In this document: in pieces, positions 53,156-62,073 of the stretch | Numbering within the stretch: position 1 is the stretch's first letter | Layout: each line of letters opens with the position of its first letter | Assembly (NCBI GenBank): GCA_963675995.2 | Contig: CAXXIY010000003.1 | Coordinates: 186,001 to 250,000 of the forward strand | Direction: 5' to 3' | Origin: JAAFHB01 sp963675995 | GTDB taxonomy: Bacteria; Bacteroidota; Bacteroidia; Bacteroidales; Prolixibacteraceae | DNA length: 64,000 nucleotides | Program-made: the position numbers and the translations under genes | The notes under the pieces: model-generated | The model's input: the letters and a program-made list of their open reading frames with translations, nothing else | What the model was told of the DNA's origin: nothing | The model's database searches: none

Positions 53156-55579
53156 TCACAAACTACCAACCCGCCGGTTACGGTAGTGCCGGCGCCTCAC
53201 CAACCAAAAAAGCATTCCACCTGAAAGAATAATGAAAACAGGAAGAACAACGTTGATCAATTGCCAATACAATTTTTGCTCCCTCAGTCTCACCTTATCG
53301 AGTAAACGCATCTGCATAGAGCGAGACCTCAGTTCCATGAGTCCGGAATCGTCGCAAAGATAGTGAACAGCATTGACTAAAAACTCTTTGTTCCCAAAAG
53401 TAATGTTCGAATTTTTATCATAGCCAAGCGGTGAAGGGACATATTTACCTCCTGAGTAACTTACTTTATTGGCAATCAGCCCGCCGTCTGAAATAAAAAT
53501 CATCTTCGTATTTGGGCTTTCGGTAATTACCTCTGCTGTTGCAGAAATCCCCAACTCCTTGATCATCCTGTTTTTAAACACAGAGGTGAATTTCCCTTCA
53601 TTTAAAACTGCTGTCGGAATAAAATGTTTATTAAAAAGATTACGGGCTGGTGGGGCATCAATCATTCCAAGACTAACGATCATCGGGCTTTCGTTTGTTC
53701 TTGCATAACGCGACGAAGAGAGAATAACTGTACTTTTCACAGCTTCATTCTCTCCGACCAGATCAATTGAACTTACAAATTCAGACAATACCCTGTTTAC
53801 ATTTTTCCCAATAGGGTGATTTTGTGATGGCGCCAGTAATGGGGAAAAATACCAGGGGGCTACCGCATATTTTGGAGGTTGACCAACCAAAGCCGTATTC
53901 ACTTTAATTTGCTGACATTCTACATCCTGAATAAGATCGGTGTTGATCCTAACGCCATAGCGAAAAAACTGATCGGCCAGGTTTAGCTCTCTCGGAAATG
54001 CGAGGGTAGCCATTCCCCCGGACAAACTATCCAGACTTACATTTACGGGATCAATCAACCACAGTATCCTCCCTCCTCGCATCAAGTATTGATCTACAGC
54101 AAATTTATCTTTCTCTGTAAATGGTTTCTGGGGGTTTGCAACAATCAGGATTTTAAAACTGTCGGGAACAGCCAACAGGTTTTCAATTGTAATTCGCTTA
54201 ATATTAAATCCTTCTGATAGATTAGCTATAATATCCTGTTCCTGCACCTCTTCCAGCTCCTGGTGCCCGGTAAGAAAAGCCAGATTCTCCCTTTTTTCCT
54301 GAAATAACAATTTCATTCCCCGGGCAAACTCATATTCAAGCAATTCGATCGATCGAAGCAGGTTTTCCTCATCGCGAAGAAAAGGATCGTTTTTCAATAA
54401 GCTAATTATCAACTCATTACCAGATGATCGAAGAATCACAGTTGGAAAAATAGTTTTATTGGTAATCCCCCTTTCGGTATTTATGCGAAGATTAACTGGC
54501 GAAATTCCTTTTGACATTAAGTTGTCAAGATATCTTTTTTTATCGGAAACTTCATATGGATCGGTTGTATAAATCTTAAAAGGTTGATTGCAATAGGTTT
54601 TCATGTCGCGTAATTTTTCAATTACAGCGGCTTGCAGTTTTACGAATCCGGGAGGAAGATCGCCGGCAAGTAAAATCTCGGCCTCAACCGGAGCATTCAC
54701 CTTTTCCAATATTTGAATTGTTTGGGAGGAGAGGGTATACCGTTTCTCCGAAGTCAAATCGATCCGAAAGAAATAGTTTTCAGAAATCAGTGTAACAATC
54801 AATATAAATGCAAGATAGACTACAAAATGCTTTAGGGATCTCTGAATGGGTCTTCTCTTCCATTCCAGGACTATTCGGGTGATCAGAATAAAAAGACCTG
54901 CCATGAATACAAAATAGAACAAGTCGCGGCTATCGAGCAGTCCTCTGCTTACCGATTCATAATGATCATCAATTCCAAGAGAGCTGACGATTGATGCAAT
55001 GTTGGAAGGTAATGGTAATTGTGCGATAAAGCCAAACCCAGCATACCAGAAAAAGCATATAAAAACAGAAACAATAAAGGCAACCACCTGATTATCTGTT
55101 AATGAAGAGGATAATAATCCAATAGTCAGGTAAATAATAGCAAGGAAAAACAATCCGATGTAACTACCCCAGGTTGAGCCGGTATCGATACACCCCACTG
55201 GATTGCCGAGGAGGTAAACCGAGAAAAAATAGATCAGTGATGGCAATAATGTAAGTGCAACGACAGTCAGGGAGGCAAAAAACTTGGCCAAAACCAATTG
55301 CAGTTCAGTTACCGGGCGCGAAAGAAGCAACTCCATCGTTCCACTCCTCATTTCGTCGGCAAACATTCGCATGGTTACTGCAGGGATCAGGAACAGATAA
55401 ATCCATGGGGCAATTTCAAAAAGGGCACCCAATGAAGCATATCCGCTTTCCGGAATATTATAGTTGCCAGAAAACACCCACAAAAAAAGTCCGGTCAGCA
55501 ACAGGAAAACAACCGACACCATTGTTCCTGTAACAGAGCCAAAAAACTGGGTAATCTCCTTTCTAAACAGACTAAACAT
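53156..55579 (-). CDS. GldF-GldG fusion: ABC permease with GldG-type auxiliary domain
   Basis: The first 240 residues or so of this 807-residue protein are a GldF-like permease: MFSLFRKEITQFFGSVTG start, MRSGTMELLLSRPVTELQLV loop, and six membrane segments. The following 560 residues are GldG-like (IDLTSEKRYTLSSQT, LTGHQELEEVQ, VANPQKPFTEKDKFAVDQYL) with a last membrane segment near the end. In Flavobacterium GldF and GldG are separate proteins working with the ATPase GldA, and no ATPase gene is adjacent here. The start is MFSLF at 55579, since the longer reading adds no domain. It lies 8 nt after lpxB. Confidence 0.9.
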   Translation of the reverse strand: MFSLFRKEITQFFGSVTGTMVSVVFLLLTGLFLWVFSGNYNIPESGYASLGALFEIAPWIYLFLIPAVTMRMFADEMRSGTMELLLSRPVTELQLVLAKFFASLTVVALTLLPSLIYFFSVYLLGNPVGCIDTGSTWGSYIGLFFLAIIYLTIGLLSSSLTDNQVVAFIVSVFICFFWYAGFGFIAQLPLPSNIASIVSSLGIDDHYESVSRGLLDSRDLFYFVFMAGLFILITRIVLEWKRRPIQRSLKHFVVYLAFILIVTLISENYFFRIDLTSEKRYTLSSQTIQILEKVNAPVEAEILLAGDLPPGFVKLQAAVIEKLRDMKTYCNQPFKIYTTDPYEVSDKKRYLDNLMSKGISPVNLRINTERGITNKTIFPTVILRSSGNELIISLLKNDPFLRDEENLLRSIELLEYEFARGMKLLFQEKRENLAFLTGHQELEEVQEQDIIANLSEGFNIKRITIENLLAVPDSFKILIVANPQKPFTEKDKFAVDQYLMRGGRILWLIDPVNVSLDSLSGGMATLAFPRELNLADQFFRYGVRINTDLIQDVECQQIKVNTALVGQPPKYAVAPWYFSPLLAPSQNHPIGKNVNRVLSEFVSSIDLVGENEAVKSTVILSSSRYARTNESPMIVSLGMIDAPPARNLFNKHFIPTAVLNEGKFTSVFKNRMIKELGISATAEVITESPNTKMIFISDGGLIANKVSYSGGKYVPSPLGYDKNSNITFGNKEFLVNAVHYLCDDSGLMELRSRSMQMRLLDKVRLREQKLYWQLINVVLPVFIILSGGMLFWLVRRRHYRNRRVGSL

Positions 55580-55587
55580 TTTAGTTA

Positions 55588-56718
55588 TTAGTTTTCTTTC
55601 AATAATTCTGTCATCAATTCTGCAGCCCGCTCTGCACAACCTGGCCCACCCAGCGTATTCAGTACTTCACGATATCCGTCTAACATTGCCTCACGGTAAC
55701 TCTGGTCACAAAGTATGCGGTCCAACTCGCTGGAAACATTATCAGGGTTGCAATCAAATTGAAAAAATTCCTTTACGATTTCTCGATTGGCAATAAGATT
55801 GATCAGCGAGAAATAGGGAATCTTAACCAGATAATCCTTCACCCATGTCCCGAGAATTCCTGCTTCAACTCGGTAACAAACGACTTGTGGAACATTAATA
55901 AAGGCTGTCTCAAGGGTTGCTGTTCCTGAGGCGACCAGAGCCGCAGTCGACTGTTGCAGGAGTTCATAGGTTTGGCCAAATACAACCGGAATGGTATTTT
56001 TACCTAAAACCGCCGTGTACAATTTATTGCTCTGAGAAGGAGCACCAGCAATAACAAATTGAAATTCAGGAAATCTTAGGGATACTTCTGCAAGAACTGG
56101 CAAAATTCTTTTGATCTCCTGGCTACGACTTCCTGCAAGTAAAGCGATCAAAGGTTTATCTGGTAGCTTATTTTTAAAGATAAACTCCTTAAAAGTCTCC
56201 TGTTGATTTAAACGGTTAGCCAGTTCATCAATTGTCGGATTGCCAACAAACCGAACGGGATAATCGTATTTTTTGTAAAAGTCTGTTTCGAAAGGGAAGA
56301 TCGTAAACATTTCATCAACAAAAAGTTTAACCTTATGAACCCGCCTGGTTTTCCATGCCCAGATTTTTGGGGAAATATAATAATAGACTTTAATTCCATG
56401 TTCCTTTGCAAACCTTGCCATGGGCAAATTAAATCCCGGATAGTCGACCAGAATTAAGACATCAGGATTAAACTCCAAGAGTTTTTGTTCTGCCAATTTG
56501 AAGTTACGTCTGATTTTGTGAAGATTAAAAACTACAGGCAAAAGGCCCATGAAAGCCATTTCGCGGTAGTGCTTCAGAAGTGTTCCCCCTTCCTGAGCCA
56601 TCAGATCACCTCCAAAAAAAGTAAAAAGTGCAGAATTATCCCTGATTTTTAATTCACGCATCAAATGGGAAGCATGTAAATCACCTGAGGCTTCACCTGC
56701 TATGATAAAGTATTTCAT
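55588..56718 (-). CDS. lpxB: Lipid-A-disaccharide synthase
   Basis: This 376-residue GT19 enzyme starts KYFIIAGEASGDLHASHLM. The family motifs FFGGDLMAQEG, YPGFNLPMARFAK, YYISPKIWAWK, LLAGSRSQEI and VASGTATLETA are present. It joins UDP-diacylglucosamine and lipid X. Its start overlaps the preceding membrane-protein stop by 4 nt. Confidence 0.97.
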   Translation of the reverse strand: MKYFIIAGEASGDLHASHLMRELKIRDNSALFTFFGGDLMAQEGGTLLKHYREMAFMGLLPVVFNLHKIRRNFKLAEQKLLEFNPDVLILVDYPGFNLPMARFAKEHGIKVYYYISPKIWAWKTRRVHKVKLFVDEMFTIFPFETDFYKKYDYPVRFVGNPTIDELANRLNQQETFKEFIFKNKLPDKPLIALLAGSRSQEIKRILPVLAEVSLRFPEFQFVIAGAPSQSNKLYTAVLGKNTIPVVFGQTYELLQQSTAALVASGTATLETAFINVPQVVCYRVEAGILGTWVKDYLVKIPYFSLINLIANREIVKEFFQFDCNPDNVSSELDRILCDQSYREAMLDGYREVLNTLGGPGCAERAAELMTELLKEN

Positions 56719-57056
56719 ATGAATTTTAAAATAAAGATTCCGATTCCAAGGACAACGGTTGAAGTCAAAACTCCACGGCCAGAACTGTAACGATTACTGT
56801 TTATAAAGAGCATAAAGGGGGCCAGATTGGGCAGGACGGTCAAGCTTAAAACATTTACAAGTTTTTTCGATTCCACTAAAAAATGGAGATAATCTGTAAA
56901 ACTGTATTGACCGAACCTAAAAATATAATAGAGCAAAAATGAGAGCAGCGGCAGTATAAATCCGACAATTAATCCATAGGTGATCTTGTTGAAAAACAAT
57001 GTCCTGTCATCAACATTCTTTGATTTATTCTCATTTTGTGGAAATCGATAGTTCAT
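56715..57056 (-). CDS. Small membrane protein of unknown function
   Basis: This 113-residue protein has a charged start and three hydrophobic segments (about residues 27-45, 67-87 and 94-113). No domain is recognised. Placed between surE and lpxB with a 4-nt overlap to lpxB, it is probably co-translated with it. The conserved context suggests an envelope role, but no function can be assigned. Confidence 0.75.
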   Translation of the reverse strand: MNYRFPQNENKSKNVDDRTLFFNKITYGLIVGFILPLLSFLLYYIFRFGQYSFTDYLHFLVESKKLVNVLSLTVLPNLAPFMLFINSNRYSSGRGVLTSTVVLGIGIFILKFI

Positions 57057-57071
57057 GAAGGTGGCCTACAA

Positions 57072-57833
57072 TTAGAATTTCCATTTTTGCATCATCGGGA
57101 AAGCAGTATAAGCTGTAAGATCAGTATTGACAGGGACAACCGATACAAAACCATTGAGCAATGCAAAATCATCGGTGTCACGTGCTTCACTCTCGGCGTT
57201 GTTAAAATAACCTTTGAGCCAGAAATATCCACGTCCATGGGGATCCGTTCTCTTCTCGAACTCTTCGACCCATTTTCCTCTGGTTTGGCGGCAAAAGTTG
57301 ATCCCTTTCACATCACCCTGAGGAATGTTTACATTTAAACATATCCCTTCGGGAAGCCCATGTTGCGCAACTGACTGAAAAATACGGGCAACTACAATTT
57401 TAGATCGTGAAAAATCGGCATCAGGACTATAATCGTTCAATGAAAAGCCGATCGAGGGTACACCATGTATACATCCTTCAAGTGCAGCTCCCATGGTTCC
57501 TGAATATAGAATTGAAACAGAGGTATTAGCACCGTGGTTAATCCCCGAGATAATAAAATCGGGCAATTTCTCTAATAACTGATTACAAGCCAACTTAATA
57601 CAATCAGCTGGTGTACCTGTACATGAGTATATTAAAAGCCCATCCTCCTCCTGAAGGCGGGTAACCCGTAACGGATGGTCAACGGTAATGGCGTGAGACA
57701 TTCCGGAACGGGGACTATCAGGCGCCACAACGACTATATTTCCAAAAAGGCGGATTACTTCAATAAGTTCATTTAATCCTTTCGAATAAACACCATCGTC
57801 GTTTGTAATTAAGATTAAGGGTCTCTCGTCCAT
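57072..57833 (-). CDS. surE: 5'/3'-nucleotidase SurE
   Basis: This 253-residue protein starts MDERPLILITNDDGVYSKGL. The metal-binding Asp pair (NDDG), the Ser in DSPRSGMSHAIT and Asn in SGINHGANTS are intact. The reading frame extends 63 codons further upstream, but these have no family match. It dephosphorylates nucleoside monophosphates. Confidence 0.95.
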   Translation of the reverse strand: MDERPLILITNDDGVYSKGLNELIEVIRLFGNIVVVAPDSPRSGMSHAITVDHPLRVTRLQEEDGLLIYSCTGTPADCIKLACNQLLEKLPDFIISGINHGANTSVSILYSGTMGAALEGCIHGVPSIGFSLNDYSPDADFSRSKIVVARIFQSVAQHGLPEGICLNVNIPQGDVKGINFCRQTRGKWVEEFEKRTDPHGRGYFWLKGYFNNAESEARDTDDFALLNGFVSVVPVNTDLTAYTAFPMMQKWKF

Positions 57834-57965
57834 TGCTTTTTTAGAAATTAACAGTTGGTCAAAGATAATGGTTTCGACAGAATGTAATAAGATGAAAAAT
57901 AATATTTCGGTATAAGTATTTGTAAATGTAAAATCGGTAAACAAAATGATCTCAAAGAAATATTT

Positions 57966-57973
57966 TACCTTTG
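57966..57973 (+). promoter_or_regulatory. -7 element deciding the glycosyltransferase start
   Basis: TACCTTTG matches TAnnTTTG. Transcription would start near 57980, so a TTG start at 57971 would lie inside the promoter. This favours the TTG at 57992 as the true start codon. Confidence 0.6.
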
Positions 57974-57991
57974 CCTGCAAATCACACTGCT

Positions 57992-59137
57992 TTGAAAAAA
58001 AAAATAATTCTTCTTGGCACAACCTGGCCCTTCCGTAGCGGAGGGATTGCCACTTTCAATGAACGGTTAACAAAAGCACTTATTGATAATGGTGATGAGG
58101 TAATTAATTATACATTTTCGCTTCAATACCCCTCTTTCCTCTTTCCCGGCAAGACCCAGCTTTCGGATCAACCTGCCCCCGAAGGGCTTGATATCAGGAT
58201 AAAAGTCAACTCTATCAATCCATTTAACTGGCTATCCGTAGGAAAGGAGATTAAGAACCTCAAACCCGACTTGCTGCTGGTGCGTTACTGGATCCCTTTT
58301 ATGGCGCCTTGTCTGGGTTCTATCGCAAGAATTGTACGAAAAAACAATCATACCAGGATCATTGCCATAGCAGACAATATAATTCCTCATGAGAAACATC
58401 TGATCGACAATCTTTTTACCCGATATTTTACTAGAAGTTGTCATGGATTTATCACCATGTCAAGAGCAGTATTAAATGACCTGAAGAAATTCAGGCCACT
58501 TGCTCCCATGGTGTACACACCACATCCGTTGTATGATATTTTCGGGAATATGGTAAGCAGGGAACAGGCGCTTCAGCGACTTCACCTAAATCCTGGCTTC
58601 CGTTATCTGTTGTTTTTTGGGTTTATCCGCGATTATAAAGGGCTAGATTGGCTTCTTGAAGCCTTTGGAGATGAAAAACTTCGGCAGTTTCCTGTTAAAC
58701 TGATCATTGCCGGGGAATTTTACACCTCGCCAGAGAAGTATTTAAAGATCATCAAGGATAAAAATCTTACCAATCATGTGATTTTAAGAACTGATTTTAT
58801 TGCAGATCCGGATGTTGCCAATTATTTTGGGGCTGCAGATATGGTTGTACAACCCTATAAATCAGCCACACAGAGTGGCGTTACGCAAATCGCATTCCAC
58901 TATAACAAACCAATGCTGGTAACCGATGTAGGTGGTCTGGGCGAAATTATCCCTCATGGGAAAGTAGGCTATGTGGTTAATCCGGGTCCCGAAGCAATTA
59001 CAGAGGCCATTTTCGATTTTTTCAGTAACGATCAAAAAGATTTCTTTACCGGAAATGTAATCGCAGAAAAGGAGAAATTCTCATGGGGTACGATGGTCGA
59101 AACGATTGAAATAGTGTTTGACAAAATCAATAAATAA
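57992..59137 (+). CDS. Glycosyltransferase family 4
   Basis: This 381-residue GT-B enzyme starts with a TTG at 57992. It has KKKIILLGTTWPFRSGGIATF at the N-terminus and, in the C-terminal half, FGFIRDYKGLDWLLEAF, the donor-site GAADMVVQPYKSATQSGV and the VGGLGEIIPHGKVG closing loop. It transfers a sugar from a nucleotide donor to an acceptor, probably in surface polysaccharide or glycolipid synthesis. It lies 54 nt before the RSH gene on the same strand. Confidence 0.9.
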   Translation: MKKKIILLGTTWPFRSGGIATFNERLTKALIDNGDEVINYTFSLQYPSFLFPGKTQLSDQPAPEGLDIRIKVNSINPFNWLSVGKEIKNLKPDLLLVRYWIPFMAPCLGSIARIVRKNNHTRIIAIADNIIPHEKHLIDNLFTRYFTRSCHGFITMSRAVLNDLKKFRPLAPMVYTPHPLYDIFGNMVSREQALQRLHLNPGFRYLLFFGFIRDYKGLDWLLEAFGDEKLRQFPVKLIIAGEFYTSPEKYLKIIKDKNLTNHVILRTDFIADPDVANYFGAADMVVQPYKSATQSGVTQIAFHYNKPMLVTDVGGLGEIIPHGKVGYVVNPGPEAITEAIFDFFSNDQKDFFTGNVIAEKEKFSWGTMVETIEIVFDKINK

Positions 59138-59191
59138 AATAAAAAGTTATTTTTACATTTCACAAAGTAACAAAGAGGAAAAATTTTCCGG

Positions 59192-61387
59192 ATGGATCTG
59201 CAAACCGAAATAGAGAAAAGAGAAATTGAAGATTTGTTTGAAGATCTTTTAAAGTCGTTTACAAGGCCACTTTCCGCCGATAACGAGCAATTGATCCGAA
59301 AAGCATTTCAATTTGCCAATGCTGCCCATATGGGGATCAGACGTAAATCCGGAGAACCATATATCATTCATCCTATTGCTGTTGCGAAGATCGTTGTAAG
59401 TGAAATAGGATTGGGAACAAAATCGGTGCTTGCCGCCATTCTGCACGATGTGGTCGAAGATACAGAGTACACACTCGAAGATATTCAGAACATGTTCGGT
59501 GAAAAAGTGGCATCACTTGTCGATGGACTAACCAAGTTATCCGGCACGTTCGATTCCAATCAGGCCACGAATTTCAGGAAAATGATCCTCACTTTATCCG
59601 ACGATGTGCGGGTTATCCTGATCAAACTTGCCGATCGACTGCACAATATGCGGACCCTCGACTCGATGACCTATCAAAAACAACTGAAGATTACCTCTGA
59701 AACACTTTATATTCTTGCCCCACTCGCTCATCGGCTGGGACTTTACGCCATTAAATCGGAGCTCGAAGACCTGAGTCTGAAATACAAAAACCCTGAGATT
59801 TATCAGCAAATAAAGATTAAACTCCAAAGCGAACAGGAGAGAATCAATTACCTCGTTTTTGATTTTGCTAAACCGATCCAGGAGAAGCTTTATGGTGAGA
59901 ATTTTGACTTTACCATCAGCGGACGTCCAAAATCGATCTATTCGATCTGGAATAAAATGCAGACTAAAAATGTCACCTTCGACGAGATCTACGATCTCCT
60001 GGCCATACGTATTGTTTTTAAGCCAAAAGAAGGAATCTCAGAAAAGAGGCAATGCTTTGATATATTGTCTCTTATCACTGATATCTACACCCCGAAACCC
60101 GATCGGATTCGCGACTGGATCACCATTCCTAAAGCCAATGGGTATGAGGCATTACATGTAACCGTTATGGGCCCGGAGGGACAATGGGTTGAAGTTCAGA
60201 TTCGGACCGAGAGAATGGATGAAATCGCAGAACGTGGATTTGCCGCTCATTACAGATACAAAGAAGAAGGGGCTTCGGAAAATGAACTTGACAAATGGCT
60301 GATGAAGATCCGCGAATTGCTTCGGAATCCTGAATCAGACGCACTCGATTTTCTGGATGAATTTAAGTTAAACCTTTATTCTCAGGAGATTGTAATCTTT
60401 ACCCCGAAAGGTCAGATGAAGATGCTTCCCAAAGGGGCCACGGTACTTGACTGTGCCTACGACATCCACTCGGAATTGGGAAACCATTGTATTGGAGCCA
60501 AGGTGAACCATATTCTGGTGCCTATGAGTCATGTTCTGAAAAGCGGCGATCAGGTGGAAATTCTCACTTCAGATAAACAAACGCCAAAACCTTTCTGGAT
60601 CGAAAGTGCGATCACGGCAAGGGCTAAATCAAAAATAAGGGACTCCTTTAAACAGGAACAAAAAAAACACATCGAAGACGGTCGTAACCAGCTTAATCAG
60701 CAACTGGAGAAATTAAATGTAAAGCCGGCATCCAATACCCTCAAAAAACTGATTTCCCACTACGGACTTCACACCAAAGAACAGCTTTATGCCGAAATAG
60801 GGATGGGCCTTGTTAGCCTCGACAACCTTGAAACCACGCTGATGGAAAAGTCGGTGAATAAATTCATTAAATTCTGGAAACTCTCCTTTGCGTTTGGAGG
60901 TGACAAAAAAAATGACAACCTGGTAATTGACAAGAAAAAACCATTTTTGCTCACCGAAGATCAGAAAAAAGCCAACTTTCTACTCGCACCATGCTGTAAT
61001 CCAATCCCAGGTGATGATGTTGTAGGATTTGTTTCAGATGGTGGACAAATCATGATCCATAACAAATCGTGTCCCGAAGCCTTGAAACTGATGTCAAGTC
61101 ATGGAGATGACATAATTGAAGCCACCTGGACAAAATCGAAAATGCTCTTTTATCTTACACATCTATATATCAGAGGGTTCGACCATCAGGGAATTGCAAA
61201 TAAAATCACCAATGTCATCTCCAATGAATACGGCATTAATATGCGCTCAATTAGTCTTGATGCGCATGACGGAATTTTTGAAGGAAATCTCTACCTTTAC
61301 ATTCAGAATACAGAGCTACTTGACACCTTAATTACCAAACTTTTGAATATTAAAGGTGTCGATACGGTGCACAGAAAGGAAATTTAA
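59192..61387 (+). CDS. spoT: Bifunctional (p)ppGpp synthetase/hydrolase, RelA/SpoT
   Basis: The N-terminal HD hydrolase domain of this 731-residue protein has His46, His60 and the His85-Asp86 pair (AAILHDVVEDT). The synthetase domain has GRPKSIYSIWNKM and IPKANGYEALHVTV. A TGS domain follows (FTPKGQMKMLPKGATVLDCAYD), then a zinc-finger-like CCNPIPGDD and a C-terminal ACT domain. It controls the stringent response. Length is typical of long RSH proteins. Confidence 0.97.
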   Translation: MDLQTEIEKREIEDLFEDLLKSFTRPLSADNEQLIRKAFQFANAAHMGIRRKSGEPYIIHPIAVAKIVVSEIGLGTKSVLAAILHDVVEDTEYTLEDIQNMFGEKVASLVDGLTKLSGTFDSNQATNFRKMILTLSDDVRVILIKLADRLHNMRTLDSMTYQKQLKITSETLYILAPLAHRLGLYAIKSELEDLSLKYKNPEIYQQIKIKLQSEQERINYLVFDFAKPIQEKLYGENFDFTISGRPKSIYSIWNKMQTKNVTFDEIYDLLAIRIVFKPKEGISEKRQCFDILSLITDIYTPKPDRIRDWITIPKANGYEALHVTVMGPEGQWVEVQIRTERMDEIAERGFAAHYRYKEEGASENELDKWLMKIRELLRNPESDALDFLDEFKLNLYSQEIVIFTPKGQMKMLPKGATVLDCAYDIHSELGNHCIGAKVNHILVPMSHVLKSGDQVEILTSDKQTPKPFWIESAITARAKSKIRDSFKQEQKKHIEDGRNQLNQQLEKLNVKPASNTLKKLISHYGLHTKEQLYAEIGMGLVSLDNLETTLMEKSVNKFIKFWKLSFAFGGDKKNDNLVIDKKKPFLLTEDQKKANFLLAPCCNPIPGDDVVGFVSDGGQIMIHNKSCPEALKLMSSHGDDIIEATWTKSKMLFYLTHLYIRGFDHQGIANKITNVISNEYGINMRSISLDAHDGIFEGNLYLYIQNTELLDTLITKLLNIKGVDTVHRKEI

Positions 61388-61473
61388 AATACTCTTCTGC
61401 AATTTTTTCTTTGGAATTGTTTGATTATTAAAATATTTTCTAATTTTACACTCTATTTTAACTTAGATTAAGT

Positions 61474-61920
61474 ATGAATAGTATGCTTGATAATAGAGAA
61501 ACAGTAAAATCACTTTTCACGGAATATCTCGAAAGAAAAGGGCACCGCAAGACTCCCGAACGGTTTGCCATTCTTGATGAGATATATTCGCGTGATGGCC
61601 ACTTCGATATTGAGACATTGTATATCTCGATGAAGAACAAGAATTACCGGGTAAGCAGAGCTACCTTATACAATACAATTGAACTGCTACTTGATTGCAA
61701 ATTGGTTGTAAAACACCAATTTGGGAAAAATATTGCACAGTTTGAGAAAACGCTTGCATCCACACAGCACGATCATCTGATTGATATTCGCAACGGAAAT
61801 GTAATGGAATTTCAGGATGCACGCATCCTTGAAATCATTAAGGATGCATGTGCCAAGCACAATTTCAGGCTCTCCCATCACTCGCTTTATCTTTACGGCG
61901 AGATGGATAATCCAACTTAA
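61474..61920 (+). CDS. Fur-family-like transcriptional regulator
   Basis: This 148-residue protein has the winged helix GHRKTPERFAILDEIY and VSRATLYNTIELLL (recognition helix). The sensory half has the HDHLID motif, but the two CxxC pairs that hold structural zinc in true Fur proteins are absent. The metal sensed, if any, is unclear. A regulator of this type before purA is usual in Bacteroidota. Confidence 0.88.
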   Translation: MNSMLDNRETVKSLFTEYLERKGHRKTPERFAILDEIYSRDGHFDIETLYISMKNKNYRVSRATLYNTIELLLDCKLVVKHQFGKNIAQFEKTLASTQHDHLIDIRNGNVMEFQDARILEIIKDACAKHNFRLSHHSLYLYGEMDNPT

Positions 61921-61953
61921 ATATCTGCCTGATCTCGGAACTTTTAAAAAATC

Positions 61954-61979
61954 AACCTCCCGACAAGGAGGTTTTTTTT
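61954..61979 (+). terminator. Terminator of the Fur-like gene
   Basis: The stem AACCTCC (61954-61960) with GGAGGTT (61967-61973) is followed by a run of T. Confidence 0.9.
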
Positions 61980-62004
61980 CACCTGCTTTTCTAAAAATTA
62001 TCCT

Positions 62005-62012
62005 TACCTTTG
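62005..62012 (+). promoter_or_regulatory. -7 element of purA
   Basis: TACCTTTG matches TAnnTTTG, giving a leader of about 55 nt. It lies after the terminator above, so purA has its own promoter. Confidence 0.7.
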
Positions 62013-62073
62013 ATCGCTTTTTGCCCGGCGTAAAAGAAAAACAGATAATATTTAAATAATAAGTAGATAAAGT

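Noticed and set aside
57971..57991. TTG at 57971 as start of the glycosyltransferase
   Set aside because: It overlaps the TACCTTTG promoter element; the TTG at 57992 begins the conserved KKKIILLG strand.
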